From the NCBI GenBank assembly GCA_964546505.1, contig CAZJJZ010000010.1, forward strand, positions 1 through 41,927: a DNA stretch of 41,927 nucleotides. The letters run 5' to 3'. Below are positions 15,897 to 24,132 of the stretch, one piece after another. This DNA comes from CAZJJZ01 sp964546505 (GTDB lineage: Bacteria; Patescibacteriota; Gracilibacteria; UBA1369). The notes under the pieces are model-generated. The model did no database searches. It was not told the DNA's origin and saw nothing but the letters and a program-made list of their open reading frames with translations. Position numbers and translations under genes: made by a program. Each line of letters opens with the position of its first letter. Within the stretch, counting starts at the first letter, position 1.

Positions 15897-18800
15897 TTAC
15901 ACCGCCACAGTAAGCGGCTTACATCCCAATTTTTTGAGGGACTGAATCAATTCTTCCTCCCATTGAAAGCCTAAATCCTTCAATTTGACCTTTAATTTGT
16001 TACCGGAAATAAACCAGCGAGAATTGTATTCCAATAAACTTAAAATATTCTCGGGTTTTACTTGATCAGACATCAGCAAGATAATTTCTTTTTCTTTGTT
16101 TAAGTAAACACTTTCCGATTTGATTGAAACAATACCACAAGCTTTAGCCAAAATCTTCATCTCGATCACTTTAAACAAACTCATTACCTCCACAGGTAAA
16201 GCACCATACTCATCAATTAAATCTTCTTTTATTTCGTGCAAATATTCAAAATTATCGGCAGCCGAAAGTTTTTGATAAATGGCAATTTTATCACGAGTGT
16301 TAATGATATAATTATCAGGAATATAGGCTGTCACAGGCAATTCTACTGTAATTTCCTCTGGCTCGTCTTCACGCAGCACTCGACCCGCCTTCAAATCCTC
16401 CACTGCTTTATTTAACATACGGATGAAATGACTGACTCCCACCACATTAATCACTCCGTGCTGCTTAGCACCCAAAATATCTCCTGCTCCACGAATTTCC
16501 AAATCCTTCATGGCAATTTGAAAGCCACTTCCCAATTCTGTAGCTTCCACAATGGCCTTCAGGCGCTTCTTGGCATCCAACTTAAGTCTTTGTCCATGAT
16601 ACAGAAAATAGGAATAAGCCTGCTTCTTACCACGGCCAACGCGCCCTCTCAATTGATACAATTGCGCCAAACCAAACTTCTCAGCATTATTGACAATTAG
16701 GGTATTGGCATTGGAAAGATCAATACCATTTTCAATTATGGTAGAAGAAACCAGAACATCATATTGATGCTCTTTAAACGCCATAATTCGATCCTCCAAA
16801 TCCTGACTGGATAATTTTCCATGAGCCACACCAAAGCGTGCCTCCGGAACCAATTCACGCAACTTTTCTGCCATTCCATCGATGGTTTGCACTCTATTGT
16901 GTAAGAAGTAAACCTGCCCACCCCTCTCCATCTCTCTCATAATCGCCTCTCTGATCAAGCCGGAAGAATAACGTCTCACCTCCGTGATCACCGGCAATCT
17001 ACCCGTAGGAGGTGTGGCGATGGTGGAAATATCCCTTAATTTATTGAGGGCAATATTCAATGTTCTTGGTATTGGCGTAGCTGTTAGAGTCAGCACATCC
17101 ACCTCAGTCTTCATTTTTTTCAACTCTTCCTTCTGTTTTACACCAAAACGCTGTTCCTCATCCACGATAATCAGCCCCAAATCTTTAAACTTGATATCAG
17201 TCTGCAATAAGCGATGTGTACCGATAATGATATCAATTTCTCCCTTGGCCAATTTCTCCACAATTTTCTTCTGTTCCTGCGCACTACGAAAACGACTTAG
17301 CATTTCCACCCTCACATCAAAACCGACCATACGTTTTTCAAACGACTTGAAATGCTGGTCGGCCAAAATTGTAATTGGCGAAATCAAGGCGACCTGCTTT
17401 TTGGCCCTTACTGCTTTAAAGGCGGCTCTAATAGCCACTTCTGTTTTACCAAAACCCACATCCCCGCACACCAAACGATCCATGGGCATGGCATTTTCCA
17501 TATCGTTCTTGACGTCAGCAATAGCTTTTAATTGGCCATCTGTTTCTTCAAACTCAAACTTTTCTTCAAATTGCTTTTGAAATTTATCATCTGGAGGGAA
17601 TTTGAAGCCTTTGGCTGCTTTTCTTTCTGCATAGAGATTCAACAGTTCTTTAGCAATAGCTTCAGTTTCCTTACGAATTCTCTTGGTAATTGTATCCCAT
17701 TCCGCTGAGCCCAATCGGGTTAATTTGGGCGGGCTGTCATCTGCTCCAATATACTTCGTTACTTTGTCAGCCTGATCAATGGGCACAAATAATTTATCAT
17801 TTTCTGCGTAAGCCAGCTTTAGGTACTCCCGGGTGATATCATCAATCTTACGCTTTTCCAGGCCCATAAACACGGCAATTCCATGATTGGTATGAACCAC
17901 ATAGTCCCCTACTTTTAAACTGCTTAAAAAGTCACTAAACACTTTTTGATTACTGGAACGTTTTTTCTCTTCACGCCAAGAGGAAACCTCCTTATCTGAT
18001 AAAACAATTAATTTCAATTCGGGATTCTGAAAAGCGAAAGGTGCGTGGTCGTTTTTTTCCACCTGTTGCAGAAAAATCTTATAATGACCATAAGCGAATT
18101 GTCCCAAGTCCTCATTAAAACTGAAGTTGTTTTCTTTCAAAATATTCCTCAAGGCCTCCATTTCTTTGGTGAACACTATCACTTTCCAACCATCACGAAC
18201 CTTGTCTTTAAAATCATTTACCAAATCATATACTCCACGATACTTAATAACAGACAAGTAATGTGAATGCACATGTCCTTCTTCCTCATCATTGAAAGTG
18301 ACAAAGTTCATGACGCCCTTGCGAGAATAAACTTCATCAAATTGCGAACTCCACTCCTCAAAGTACTCATCAACAATCTCTAATTCATCCTCCACCACCA
18401 AGTTATCATCCCGAAAAGCACTCACTAACGTTTTAGCTGAATTTTCATAATTCAGCGGCCAGATTTCCAAGTCTTGCAAAGCAGCGATTTTACTTTTGCC
18501 TTCTGCGTTTTGATCATAAGTTTCCATTGCCTCCAATTGATCAAAACCAATTTCCAGGCGCACCGGATAATTCATATTTACCGGGAAAATGGTTAAAGTA
18601 TCGCCACTACGCAAATAAGTACCCTTAGCCAAAAAAGCATCTTCAGACAGATTGTAGCCCAGGGCAATTAAATTCTCGAACAACTGCATCAAATTCACCT
18701 CCGACTTTTTCTTCAATCTGATTATCGCACGATCCAAAGCTTCTAAGTCTGGAATTCTCCTTAATAAATCAAAATAAGTGGTCACCAACACCTTTTTTTC

Positions 18801-19148
18801 CTTACTTCTCAAACAAGCCAAAACTTCAATCACCTTCAGCCTTTTGGCTCTTTCCAATTTGCTGGCACTCATTACGCCTTCAATTTTAGACTCAAAAGTC
18901 TGCACCTCAAAGTCCGTCCACATTCGCAAGCTCTGAGCCAAAATTTCCTGTTCCTGCAAACTATTCACAATCCAAATTGCGCCACGATACTTTTCCACCT
19001 CCCGAATTACATCAGCAAAAACGAAGGTCTTGGCTGAAAAATTGGTTCCTCCGGAAACACTGAATGTTTTCCTGGAAGAGATCAACTCAGCAACACGCCC
19101 ATTTAAAATGGTCGGGAAATAGCGTATTAAGTTGCGCATTTTTGTCAT
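15897..19148 (-). CDS. mfd: transcription-repair coupling factor
   Basis: This protein of about 1083 residues has the full Mfd layout. A UvrB-like N-terminal module is followed by the RNA-polymerase-interacting CarD-like domain (VGDYVVHTNHGIAVFMGLEK, about residue 410). The RecG-like translocase follows with Walker A GDVGFGKTEVAIRAAFKA, helicase motif II VDEEQRFGV, motif III TLTATPIPRTLN and motif VI QLYQLRGRVGRG. The C-terminal TRCF regulatory domain ends the protein. Mfd removes RNA polymerase stalled at lesions and recruits UvrA. I start at ATG 19146-19148; the ATG at 19137-19139 is also possible, because GGAG lies about 10 nt before it. An upstream in-frame TTG at 19160 is less likely. 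It follows dnaN by 51 bp on the same strand and probably shares its transcript. Confidence 0.95.
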   Translation of the reverse strand: MTKMRNLIRYFPTILNGRVAELISSRKTFSVSGGTNFSAKTFVFADVIREVEKYRGAIWIVNSLQEQEILAQSLRMWTDFEVQTFESKIEGVMSASKLERAKRLKVIEVLACLRSKEKKVLVTTYFDLLRRIPDLEALDRAIIRLKKKSEVNLMQLFENLIALGYNLSEDAFLAKGTYLRSGDTLTIFPVNMNYPVRLEIGFDQLEAMETYDQNAEGKSKIAALQDLEIWPLNYENSAKTLVSAFRDDNLVVEDELEIVDEYFEEWSSQFDEVYSRKGVMNFVTFNDEEEGHVHSHYLSVIKYRGVYDLVNDFKDKVRDGWKVIVFTKEMEALRNILKENNFSFNEDLGQFAYGHYKIFLQQVEKNDHAPFAFQNPELKLIVLSDKEVSSWREEKKRSSNQKVFSDFLSSLKVGDYVVHTNHGIAVFMGLEKRKIDDITREYLKLAYAENDKLFVPIDQADKVTKYIGADDSPPKLTRLGSAEWDTITKRIRKETEAIAKELLNLYAERKAAKGFKFPPDDKFQKQFEEKFEFEETDGQLKAIADVKNDMENAMPMDRLVCGDVGFGKTEVAIRAAFKAVRAKKQVALISPITILADQHFKSFEKRMVGFDVRVEMLSRFRSAQEQKKIVEKLAKGEIDIIIGTHRLLQTDIKFKDLGLIIVDEEQRFGVKQKEELKKMKTEVDVLTLTATPIPRTLNIALNKLRDISTIATPPTGRLPVITEVRRYSSGLIREAIMREMERGGQVYFLHNRVQTIDGMAEKLRELVPEARFGVAHGKLSSQDLEDRIMAFKEHQYDVLVSSTIIENGIDLSNANTLIVNNAEKFGLAQLYQLRGRVGRGKKQAYSYFLYHGQRLKLDAKKRLKAIVEATELGSGFQIAMKDLEIRGAGDILGAKQHGVINVVGVSHFIRMLNKAVEDLKAGRVLREDEPEEITVELPVTAYIPDNYIINTRDKIAIYQKLSAADNFEYLHEIKEDLIDEYGALPVEVMSLFKVIEMKILAKACGIVSIKSESVYLNKEKEIILLMSDQVKPENILSLLEYNSRWFISGNKLKVKLKDLGFQWEEELIQSLKKLGCKPLTVAV

Positions 19149-19199
19149 ACTCCAGCCCAATCACCCCGCTTACAGAGCCGTTCAATACTCAAGACCCAA

Positions 19200-20312
19200 C
19201 TAGATCTTCAGCGGCATGATGATGTAAAGATAAGTTTTTTCGGCTTCTGTTGCATTCTTTATTACAGCAGGAGATAGTTTGTCGTCAAGTTCAATTATTA
19301 TCTCTGGTGCTTGAATATAATTTAACACGTCCAATAAAAATTGCGAATTTAAAGCAATCTTATTATTCTCTCCGTCCACTTTTCCGCTAATTTCTGCCTT
19401 CTCCTCACCCACTTTGGTTTCGTCAGTGGAAATCACCATTTTATCATCATTGGTAATTGCGCACTTAATGTTGTTGTTATTCTCTCTAGCGAACAAAGCA
19501 ACTCTTTTTACCACCAAGGACAAATCGTCAGTCTTTACGCTAATTTTGGTTTTTCCTTGTTTAGGTATGATTTTTTCATAATCTGGAAATTTGCCCTCAA
19601 TCAATCTTGAAATCATTCTTACTTCACCTACCACGAATAAAATTTGATTTTTTGAAATGGTAATTTCCACTTCTTCCACGGTTGCCTTATTCAAAATTTT
19701 ACCCAGTTCACCGACAATTTTTGCAGGGACCAAAGCTTGTAATTCGAACTTTAAACCATCTTTAACGGCGATTCTCTTTTCTGCCAAGCGATAAGAATCA
19801 GTTGCCACCAACTTGAAAACTCCGTTGCGCAGATCAAACAACAACCCTGAAAGCACCGGTCTGGTACTATTGGCCGCCGCAGCAAAAACCGTCTGGGTGA
19901 TACCTTGCTCTAGCTCTTTTCTATTCACGATAAAAACATTGTCCTTGTTAACACTCGGAATAATTGGAAACTCTTCCGCCGCAATGCCCTTGATTTTAGT
20001 ATGCGAACTGCCGGACTCTACCAAGAGACTATTGTTTTCATCCACTGACAACTCCACTTTTTCCTCTTTCAGAAGCGAAATATAGCTTTGTAAAAGTCGG
20101 GCCGGCACGGTAATAGCTCCCTCCCCCTTCACTTCCGCATTGATATAACACTGAATTGCGACCTCCAAATTAGTACCGGAAAAAATTAATCTACTTCCTT
20201 CAGCATTCAAAAGCACATTATTCAAAACCGGCAAAGTAGTGTTTTGCGTTATGGCCTTTCCCACAATATTTAACGCGTTCTCCAAAGCTTGTTGAGTGCA
20301 AACTAATTTCAT
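19200..20312 (-). CDS. dnaN: DNA polymerase III beta subunit (sliding clamp)
   Basis: This is a 370-residue clamp with three repeated domains. It begins MKLVCTQQALENALNIVGKA, the family N-terminus, then LPVLNNVLLNAEGSRLIFSGTNLEV, and ends in YLYIIMPLKI, matching the conserved clamp C-terminus (Y-x-x-MP-(M/L)-(R/K)-(L/I)). A longer frame to 20429 adds 39 residues unlike any clamp and runs through a promoter, so I use the ATG at 20310-20312. The clamp tethers polymerase III and repair factors to DNA. In many bacteria dnaN sits next to dnaA at the origin; here dnaA is not in the window, although an array of DnaA-like boxes lies beyond mfd. It is co-directional with mfd. Confidence 0.97.
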   Translation of the reverse strand: MKLVCTQQALENALNIVGKAITQNTTLPVLNNVLLNAEGSRLIFSGTNLEVAIQCYINAEVKGEGAITVPARLLQSYISLLKEEKVELSVDENNSLLVESGSSHTKIKGIAAEEFPIIPSVNKDNVFIVNRKELEQGITQTVFAAAANSTRPVLSGLLFDLRNGVFKLVATDSYRLAEKRIAVKDGLKFELQALVPAKIVGELGKILNKATVEEVEITISKNQILFVVGEVRMISRLIEGKFPDYEKIIPKQGKTKISVKTDDLSLVVKRVALFARENNNNIKCAITNDDKMVISTDETKVGEEKAEISGKVDGENNKIALNSQFLLDVLNYIQAPEIIIELDDKLSPAVIKNATEAEKTYLYIIMPLKI

Positions 20313-20346
20313 AAAAACAAATTTAAACCATACATCATTCCCGCGA

Positions 20347-20374
20347 ATTATATCCGCCCCTCCAACATTTACAA
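20347..20374 (-). promoter_or_regulatory. dnaN promoter
   Basis: On the minus strand, TTGTAA (20369-20374) and a perfect TATAAT (20347-20352) are separated by 16 bp. The predicted start, near 20340, is about 28 nt before the ATG. A second TATAAT (20442-20447) lies further upstream without a good -35. Confidence 0.6.
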
Positions 20375-20399
20375 GCAACCCCACCAATTTCCCATTGCA

Positions 20400-20418
20400 C
20401 TTTCCACAGTTTTCCACC
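20400..20418 (+). promoter_or_regulatory. pair of DnaA-box-like sites upstream of dnaN
   Basis: CTTTCCACA (20400-20408) and TTTTCCACC (20410-20418) each differ by one base from TTWTNCACA. They lie about 25-70 bp upstream of the dnaN -35. DnaA control of dnaN is known in other bacteria; here it is only suggested by the match. Confidence 0.3.
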
Positions 20419-20588
20419 CTTACCTGCATTCTCTTAAAAATATTATAAATATTTAATGAGTAGTAGATAGAAGGCTATTGACTTTTAAAAAGGAATATTG
20501 GTTTTTATGTTCACAATTCTGAATCCATATTGTGCTTTTTTTGCTTTAATGCTAAAACAATTTAGCTGAATTATTAGAACAACCGTCT

Positions 20589-20656
20589 CGTTCAAAAGTG
20601 GCAAAAAACCGTTCAAAAGTTCTGCAAACAGTCTGTAAAAAATCCTTATTTATACT
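20589..20656 (+). promoter_or_regulatory. VKOR operon promoter with two direct repeats upstream
   Basis: A -10 TATACT (20651-20656) lies 8 bp before the ATG at 20665, so the transcript would be almost leaderless. No good -35 is visible. Instead CGTTCAAAAGT occurs twice as a perfect direct repeat (20589-20599 and 20610-20620), 21 bp apart, or two helical turns, ending about 30 bp upstream of the -10. This is the geometry of an activator site compensating for a missing -35. Confidence 0.5.
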
Positions 20657-20664
20657 CAAATAGC

Positions 20665-21381
20665 ATGATCACTTTTCAACACCTCAGTTCAAAACAGAAA
20701 AAATTGTTATTCTCAAGCCTTCTTTTAACATTGGCCGCAACTGTGGTTACCGTTTTATTAATTGAAGCACATTTTCGTGTTCCGGAAAGCGGTACCTTTT
20801 GTAATCTGGATAGTTATTGGAATTGTGACAAGGTGAACAAGAGTATCTTTGCGCAAATTTTTGGCATACCGGTGTCTATTTTGGGGTTTTTATTTTATAC
20901 ATTTTTTGCCGCTCTTCTAATCGGACTGATGAAAGGTTTTCAATTCAACCGTTACATCAAGCCCCTCAAGCTCACGCACTTGTCTTTGGCCACCACCATT
21001 TTTACCTTTCTTGCCTCTATAGCCATGGCCAGCTATCAAATTTCCTTTATGCCAAAATTGTTTTGGATACCTGCTATTCAAAATCTTTTGGCTATTTGGG
21101 TGCAGATCTACCTCTATCGCAAACTACTCAAACAACCCAATCACTACTCTCAATTCGTAGTCTGGCTCACTCAACTCACTTTCTTTGGAGTCAATTTTGC
21201 GCTATACTTATCTAATATTGAGTTTTTTATTCTGGAAGCGATCTGTATCTACTGCCTAAGTCAACAAATCCTGATCACCACCAACTTCGTAGTACTTGGC
21301 TTGTTGATCAAAGAAAACACTAAACAAAACCAAAAAACACCCCATTCCCATGACCATCTTTCCTCAGGATCAACAGGCTAA
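20665..21381 (+). CDS. vitamin K epoxide reductase (VKOR) family disulfide-forming membrane protein
   Basis: This 238-residue protein has about five membrane helices and the VKOR cysteine set. The first pair is Cys46 and Cys54 (CNLDSYWNCDKVNKS), followed by FGIPVSILGFLFY and the quinone-proximal active site CIYC (Cys194/Cys197) in the last part. Bacterial VKORs re-oxidise periplasmic DsbA-like thioredoxins and pass electrons to quinone, replacing DsbB. There is no fused thioredoxin domain, so a separate oxidase partner must exist elsewhere. The protein ends in a His/Ser-rich tail. It is the first gene of a long plus-strand run and overlaps the next gene by 32 bp. Cys-rich exported proteins in this window are plausible clients. 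Confidence 0.93.
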   Translation: MITFQHLSSKQKKLLFSSLLLTLAATVVTVLLIEAHFRVPESGTFCNLDSYWNCDKVNKSIFAQIFGIPVSILGFLFYTFFAALLIGLMKGFQFNRYIKPLKLTHLSLATTIFTFLASIAMASYQISFMPKLFWIPAIQNLLAIWVQIYLYRKLLKQPNHYSQFVVWLTQLTFFGVNFALYLSNIEFFILEAICIYCLSQQILITTNFVVLGLLIKENTKQNQKTPHSHDHLSSGSTG

Positions 21382-22435
21382 GTCCACAGAGAGTTTGGAA
21401 TCACGTGCCGCAGCGCGTCGCGCAGAAGTTAATTTAGACAAATGGGCCGGCATGAGCGAGTCAGAAAAAGACGCCCGTCAAAAGGCCCTTCGCGATCAAA
21501 GCAAATTGGATTATTTTAACATGTTTGGCGATTTAAGTTCCAGGGATCCGGAAAAAAAGCCAACAGATCAACCTCAGAGCAAGCCACCGGTGGGAGAACA
21601 TTTGGACTTTCGGGAAAAAAGTGAAATCAAACCTCCCGCCAAAGAAGCGTCCGTAGTTCAGAAAATCAGCGGTTTAAATTTGCTCAAACCCAAAGCGGAG
21701 CGACAGTCAGAAAATCAACATTATGCCAGAATGCTGGAATCGGCTTTTCGGGCTATCAAAACCAAGCATCCTTTTTTCTTTCCCAGTATAGAAAAAGGTC
21801 TGGATGGCAAAAATTTACTTCAACATGGCGTGATGAACAAAATCACAGACCACAATCAGCTTGTTAACAACGAATACAACGCCGGAGCCACTGAAGAAAA
21901 AAATTACCATAATATCCTCGAGCGCGTTCAAAATGGCCAGTCCGACCCTCAAAATGTTACTATCAATTTACACATCGATCTGTCAGCAGGGAAAAACCTA
22001 CAACATGTCAAAAACCTGGACCTAGAAATTCCACTCACCACCCTACAAAGTGGCCACCTGACAGAAATACTGGGAAGATTTTACTTTCTGGTACTCGCCG
22101 CCGATCAAAGATACCGTGATCAAAAAAACGTGGCACTTCTTGCGGCCAAACAACAAGAAAATCAACGCACTGATACTGGGAAGAGATTATTAAGCGCCCA
22201 ACAGGCCGCCCAAGAAAAAGACTTGCAGCAACCCGGACTCTTGGCCATTGGCGCAGGTGATATGCCGCAGCAAGCCATTCCAGCTTTTGCCCAAGGTGAC
22301 AATAAATTGGCTGCCTTCCGTATTAATAACGGAGAGGTTTGGGGGGTTATCGATTTAGTAGCGGCAAATGGAGGAATGGGGGCAGGAGCCGTTCAAGAGG
22401 CCCAAAAAATAGAAAATCTGCCAAAAAATGACTAA
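21350..22435 (+). CDS. soluble protein of unknown function between VKOR and patatin genes
   Basis: This is a 361-residue hydrophilic protein with no signal peptide or membrane segment. The first 120 residues are charged and disordered (RRAEVNLDKWAGMSESEKD). A folded middle part follows (FRAIKTKHPFFFPSIEKGL to VTINLHIDLSAGKN, with LGRFYFLVLAADQRYRDQ). A Gln/Ala-rich C-terminus follows that. I recognise no family. The start is fixed by translational coupling: the ATG lies 32 bp before the end of the VKOR gene, and its own end overlaps the patatin gene by 8 bp. Cytoplasmic location is likely. The gene order suggests a link with membrane or lipid processes, but this is only inference. Confidence 0.7.
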   Translation: MTIFPQDQQAKSTESLESRAAARRAEVNLDKWAGMSESEKDARQKALRDQSKLDYFNMFGDLSSRDPEKKPTDQPQSKPPVGEHLDFREKSEIKPPAKEASVVQKISGLNLLKPKAERQSENQHYARMLESAFRAIKTKHPFFFPSIEKGLDGKNLLQHGVMNKITDHNQLVNNEYNAGATEEKNYHNILERVQNGQSDPQNVTINLHIDLSAGKNLQHVKNLDLEIPLTTLQSGHLTEILGRFYFLVLAADQRYRDQKNVALLAAKQQENQRTDTGKRLLSAQQAAQEKDLQQPGLLAIGAGDMPQQAIPAFAQGDNKLAAFRINNGEVWGVIDLVAANGGMGAGAVQEAQKIENLPKND

Positions 22436-23373
22436 TCAAGTTCCCAAAATTGGCTTGGCATTAGGTGGTGGCGGCGCTAAAGCGGTTGTGCAGTTGGGCG
22501 TTTTGAAAAGTTTGATTAAGCACCGCATCCCCATCTCCCACGTCCGTGGTTCCAGCATGGGAGCGATTTTAGCGGGAATGTTTGCACGAGGGTTGGCAAT
22601 TGATGAAATCCAAGATCTTTGCCTGGATTTTTTTTCCAAACAGAAAATTACAGATTTCAACAACCTCAATTTATTACTNNNNNNNNNNCGGCGCAAATTT
22701 GTTTGGCAATTCGGTGCAGCGAAAACGCTTTCTCAAGAAAATTTTTGGTGATCACCGTTTGGAGGGCTGCCCTATACCATTGGCAGTGACGGCTGTGGAC
22801 TTGGAATCTGGTCGGGAGGTGATTTTTGAAACCGGTCCAATGGTAGAGGCGATCACCGCGTCCACGGCAATTCCCGGCGTATTCAATCCTGTATATTTGG
22901 ATGGGCATTACCTGGTAGATGGTGGTTTATTGGAGGATAGTCCAATTCTTTCTCTGCGTCGCAGCGGTCAATGCGACCTGATCATTGGTACCAGAATTGT
23001 CGATAACGCTTCCAGACAATTTATTTCAGGCATGATTTATCACAAATACCTCAAAAAGGGACGCTTTACGCCACAAAAGATTGGGCAAAAAATCCAGGCA
23101 GCCTGGGGGCAATTGAGCGCGGACACACAACTAATGTTTCAAATTATTTTTCGATCGATAACCATTGTGCGGGAAGAACTGTTTCAATACTCTGTTAAAG
23201 AAGCCAAGCCAGACCTTTTTTTGGAATTTGAAATGAGTGATGTGGAAATTTTCCAATTCGAGAAATTTCAAGAAATGATTACCAAAGGAGAGCAAAAAAT
23301 GGATCAGCAAATTACTCACCTGCTCGGACTGCTCAAGGAAATGCAACCGCAACAAGTACAAGACAAGGAATAG
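22428..23373 (+). CDS. patatin-like phospholipase, interrupted by a scaffold gap
   Basis: The N-terminal segment has the oxyanion-hole motif GLALGGGGAKAV (residues 9-20) and the nucleophile motif GSSMG (Ser43). After a 10-base N run the second part continues in another frame with ITASTAIPGVFNPVYLDG and the catalytic DGG (LVDGGLLEDSP), completing the Ser-Asp dyad. The gap has the wrong length modulo 3, so the gene is probably intact, at about 310-315 residues. Bacterial patatins of this RssA/YchK-like type act as lipid acyl hydrolases; several are effectors, others housekeeping. There is no signal peptide, so it is cytoplasmic or membrane-peripheral. The start overlaps the previous gene by 8 bp. 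The C-terminal region is a helical extension. Confidence 0.85.
22679..22688. other. scaffold gap (10 N)
   Basis: Undetermined bases inside the patatin gene. The coding frames on either side are out of register, so the true gap length is not 10 modulo 3. Confidence 0.95.
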
Positions 23374-23475
23374 GACGGAGGGCTTTCTGTGAACACGCCT
23401 CCCAAATCTGATATTGAATTTTTGCCTAATACATGTTATTTTCTCTGCGTCCAAAACCGAAATAAATTTTCTCCA

Positions 23476-24132
23476 ATGAAAGCGATCAAATTATCTCACA
23501 TCACAGCCGGCATCAGCTTACTTATGCTGCTTTCCGCCTGCCAGACCGACACCAGGACCGCCAATCAAAATTTCTACAACTATACTTTTGATACGGCAAA
23601 AATTGATTATCAGGTTTCTGGCTCCAGCACAGGAAAAACTGAAGTTTGGATTAAGGGAGATAAAAAGAAAATCATCAATAACATTACTGTTACTCGCGCA
23701 GATGGCAGCCAAAAGCAATACAGTAATATGATGATCGCTGACGCGGGAAAAATTTACAGCTTGGACCCAGTTTCCAAAACCGGTACCATGGTAAAAGACC
23801 CCTTTTACACTGAATTAGAAAAACTTGCTCCCGAACAAAGACAGGCCAGATTGATTCAAGAGGCTGTAGCCACTTCTTTTAGTTCTGACGGCACCACTGC
23901 AACCGCCAAGCCAGTAAAGACCGAAGAAGTAGCCGGACAACAATGTGAACTCTATCAAACGGAATTGAAAGACATTTGCTTGTGGCAAGGCATTCCTCTC
24001 AAAACCAGCGCAAAATCCGACATCAACAATGTTGAGGTTGAAAACCGCGCCACCTCAATTGTGCTGAATCAAGGAGTGAGTGATTCTGATTTTCAGGTAC
24101 CAACTGATTATCAGATCACCAATTTAAATTAA
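23476..24132 (+). CDS. lipoprotein of unknown function (LolA/DUF4412-like features)
   Basis: The ATG at 23476 gives a 218-residue protein with a lipoprotein signal (KLSHITAGISLLMLLSAC; lipobox LSAC). An in-frame GTG at 23389 would add 29 residues before the signal and is unlikely. The mature part is beta-rich: YNYTFDTAKIDYQVSGSSTG, then KTEVWIKGDKKKI and YSNMMIADAGKIYSLDPVSK, later CELYQ, ICLWQGIPLKT. Short strands that repeat the form 'x-W-I-x-G-D' and 'M-I-x-D-x-x-K-I-Y-S-L-D' recall LolA/DUF4412-type lipid-binding folds, but I cannot assign it. Its stop overlaps the rny start by one base (TAATG), indicating translational coupling. Confidence 0.7.
   Translation: MKAIKLSHITAGISLLMLLSACQTDTRTANQNFYNYTFDTAKIDYQVSGSSTGKTEVWIKGDKKKIINNITVTRADGSQKQYSNMMIADAGKIYSLDPVSKTGTMVKDPFYTELEKLAPEQRQARLIQEAVATSFSSDGTTATAKPVKTEEVAGQQCELYQTELKDICLWQGIPLKTSAKSDINNVEVENRATSIVLNQGVSDSDFQVPTDYQITNLN

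Noticed and set aside
16984..17580. 198-codon plus-strand frame opposite mfd
   Set aside because: The opposite strand encodes the conserved Mfd translocase. This frame has no promoter, no SD and shadow-like composition.
20313..20429. 39-residue N-terminal extension of dnaN
   Set aside because: It does not resemble any clamp N-terminus and overlaps a TTGTAA-N16-TATAAT promoter.
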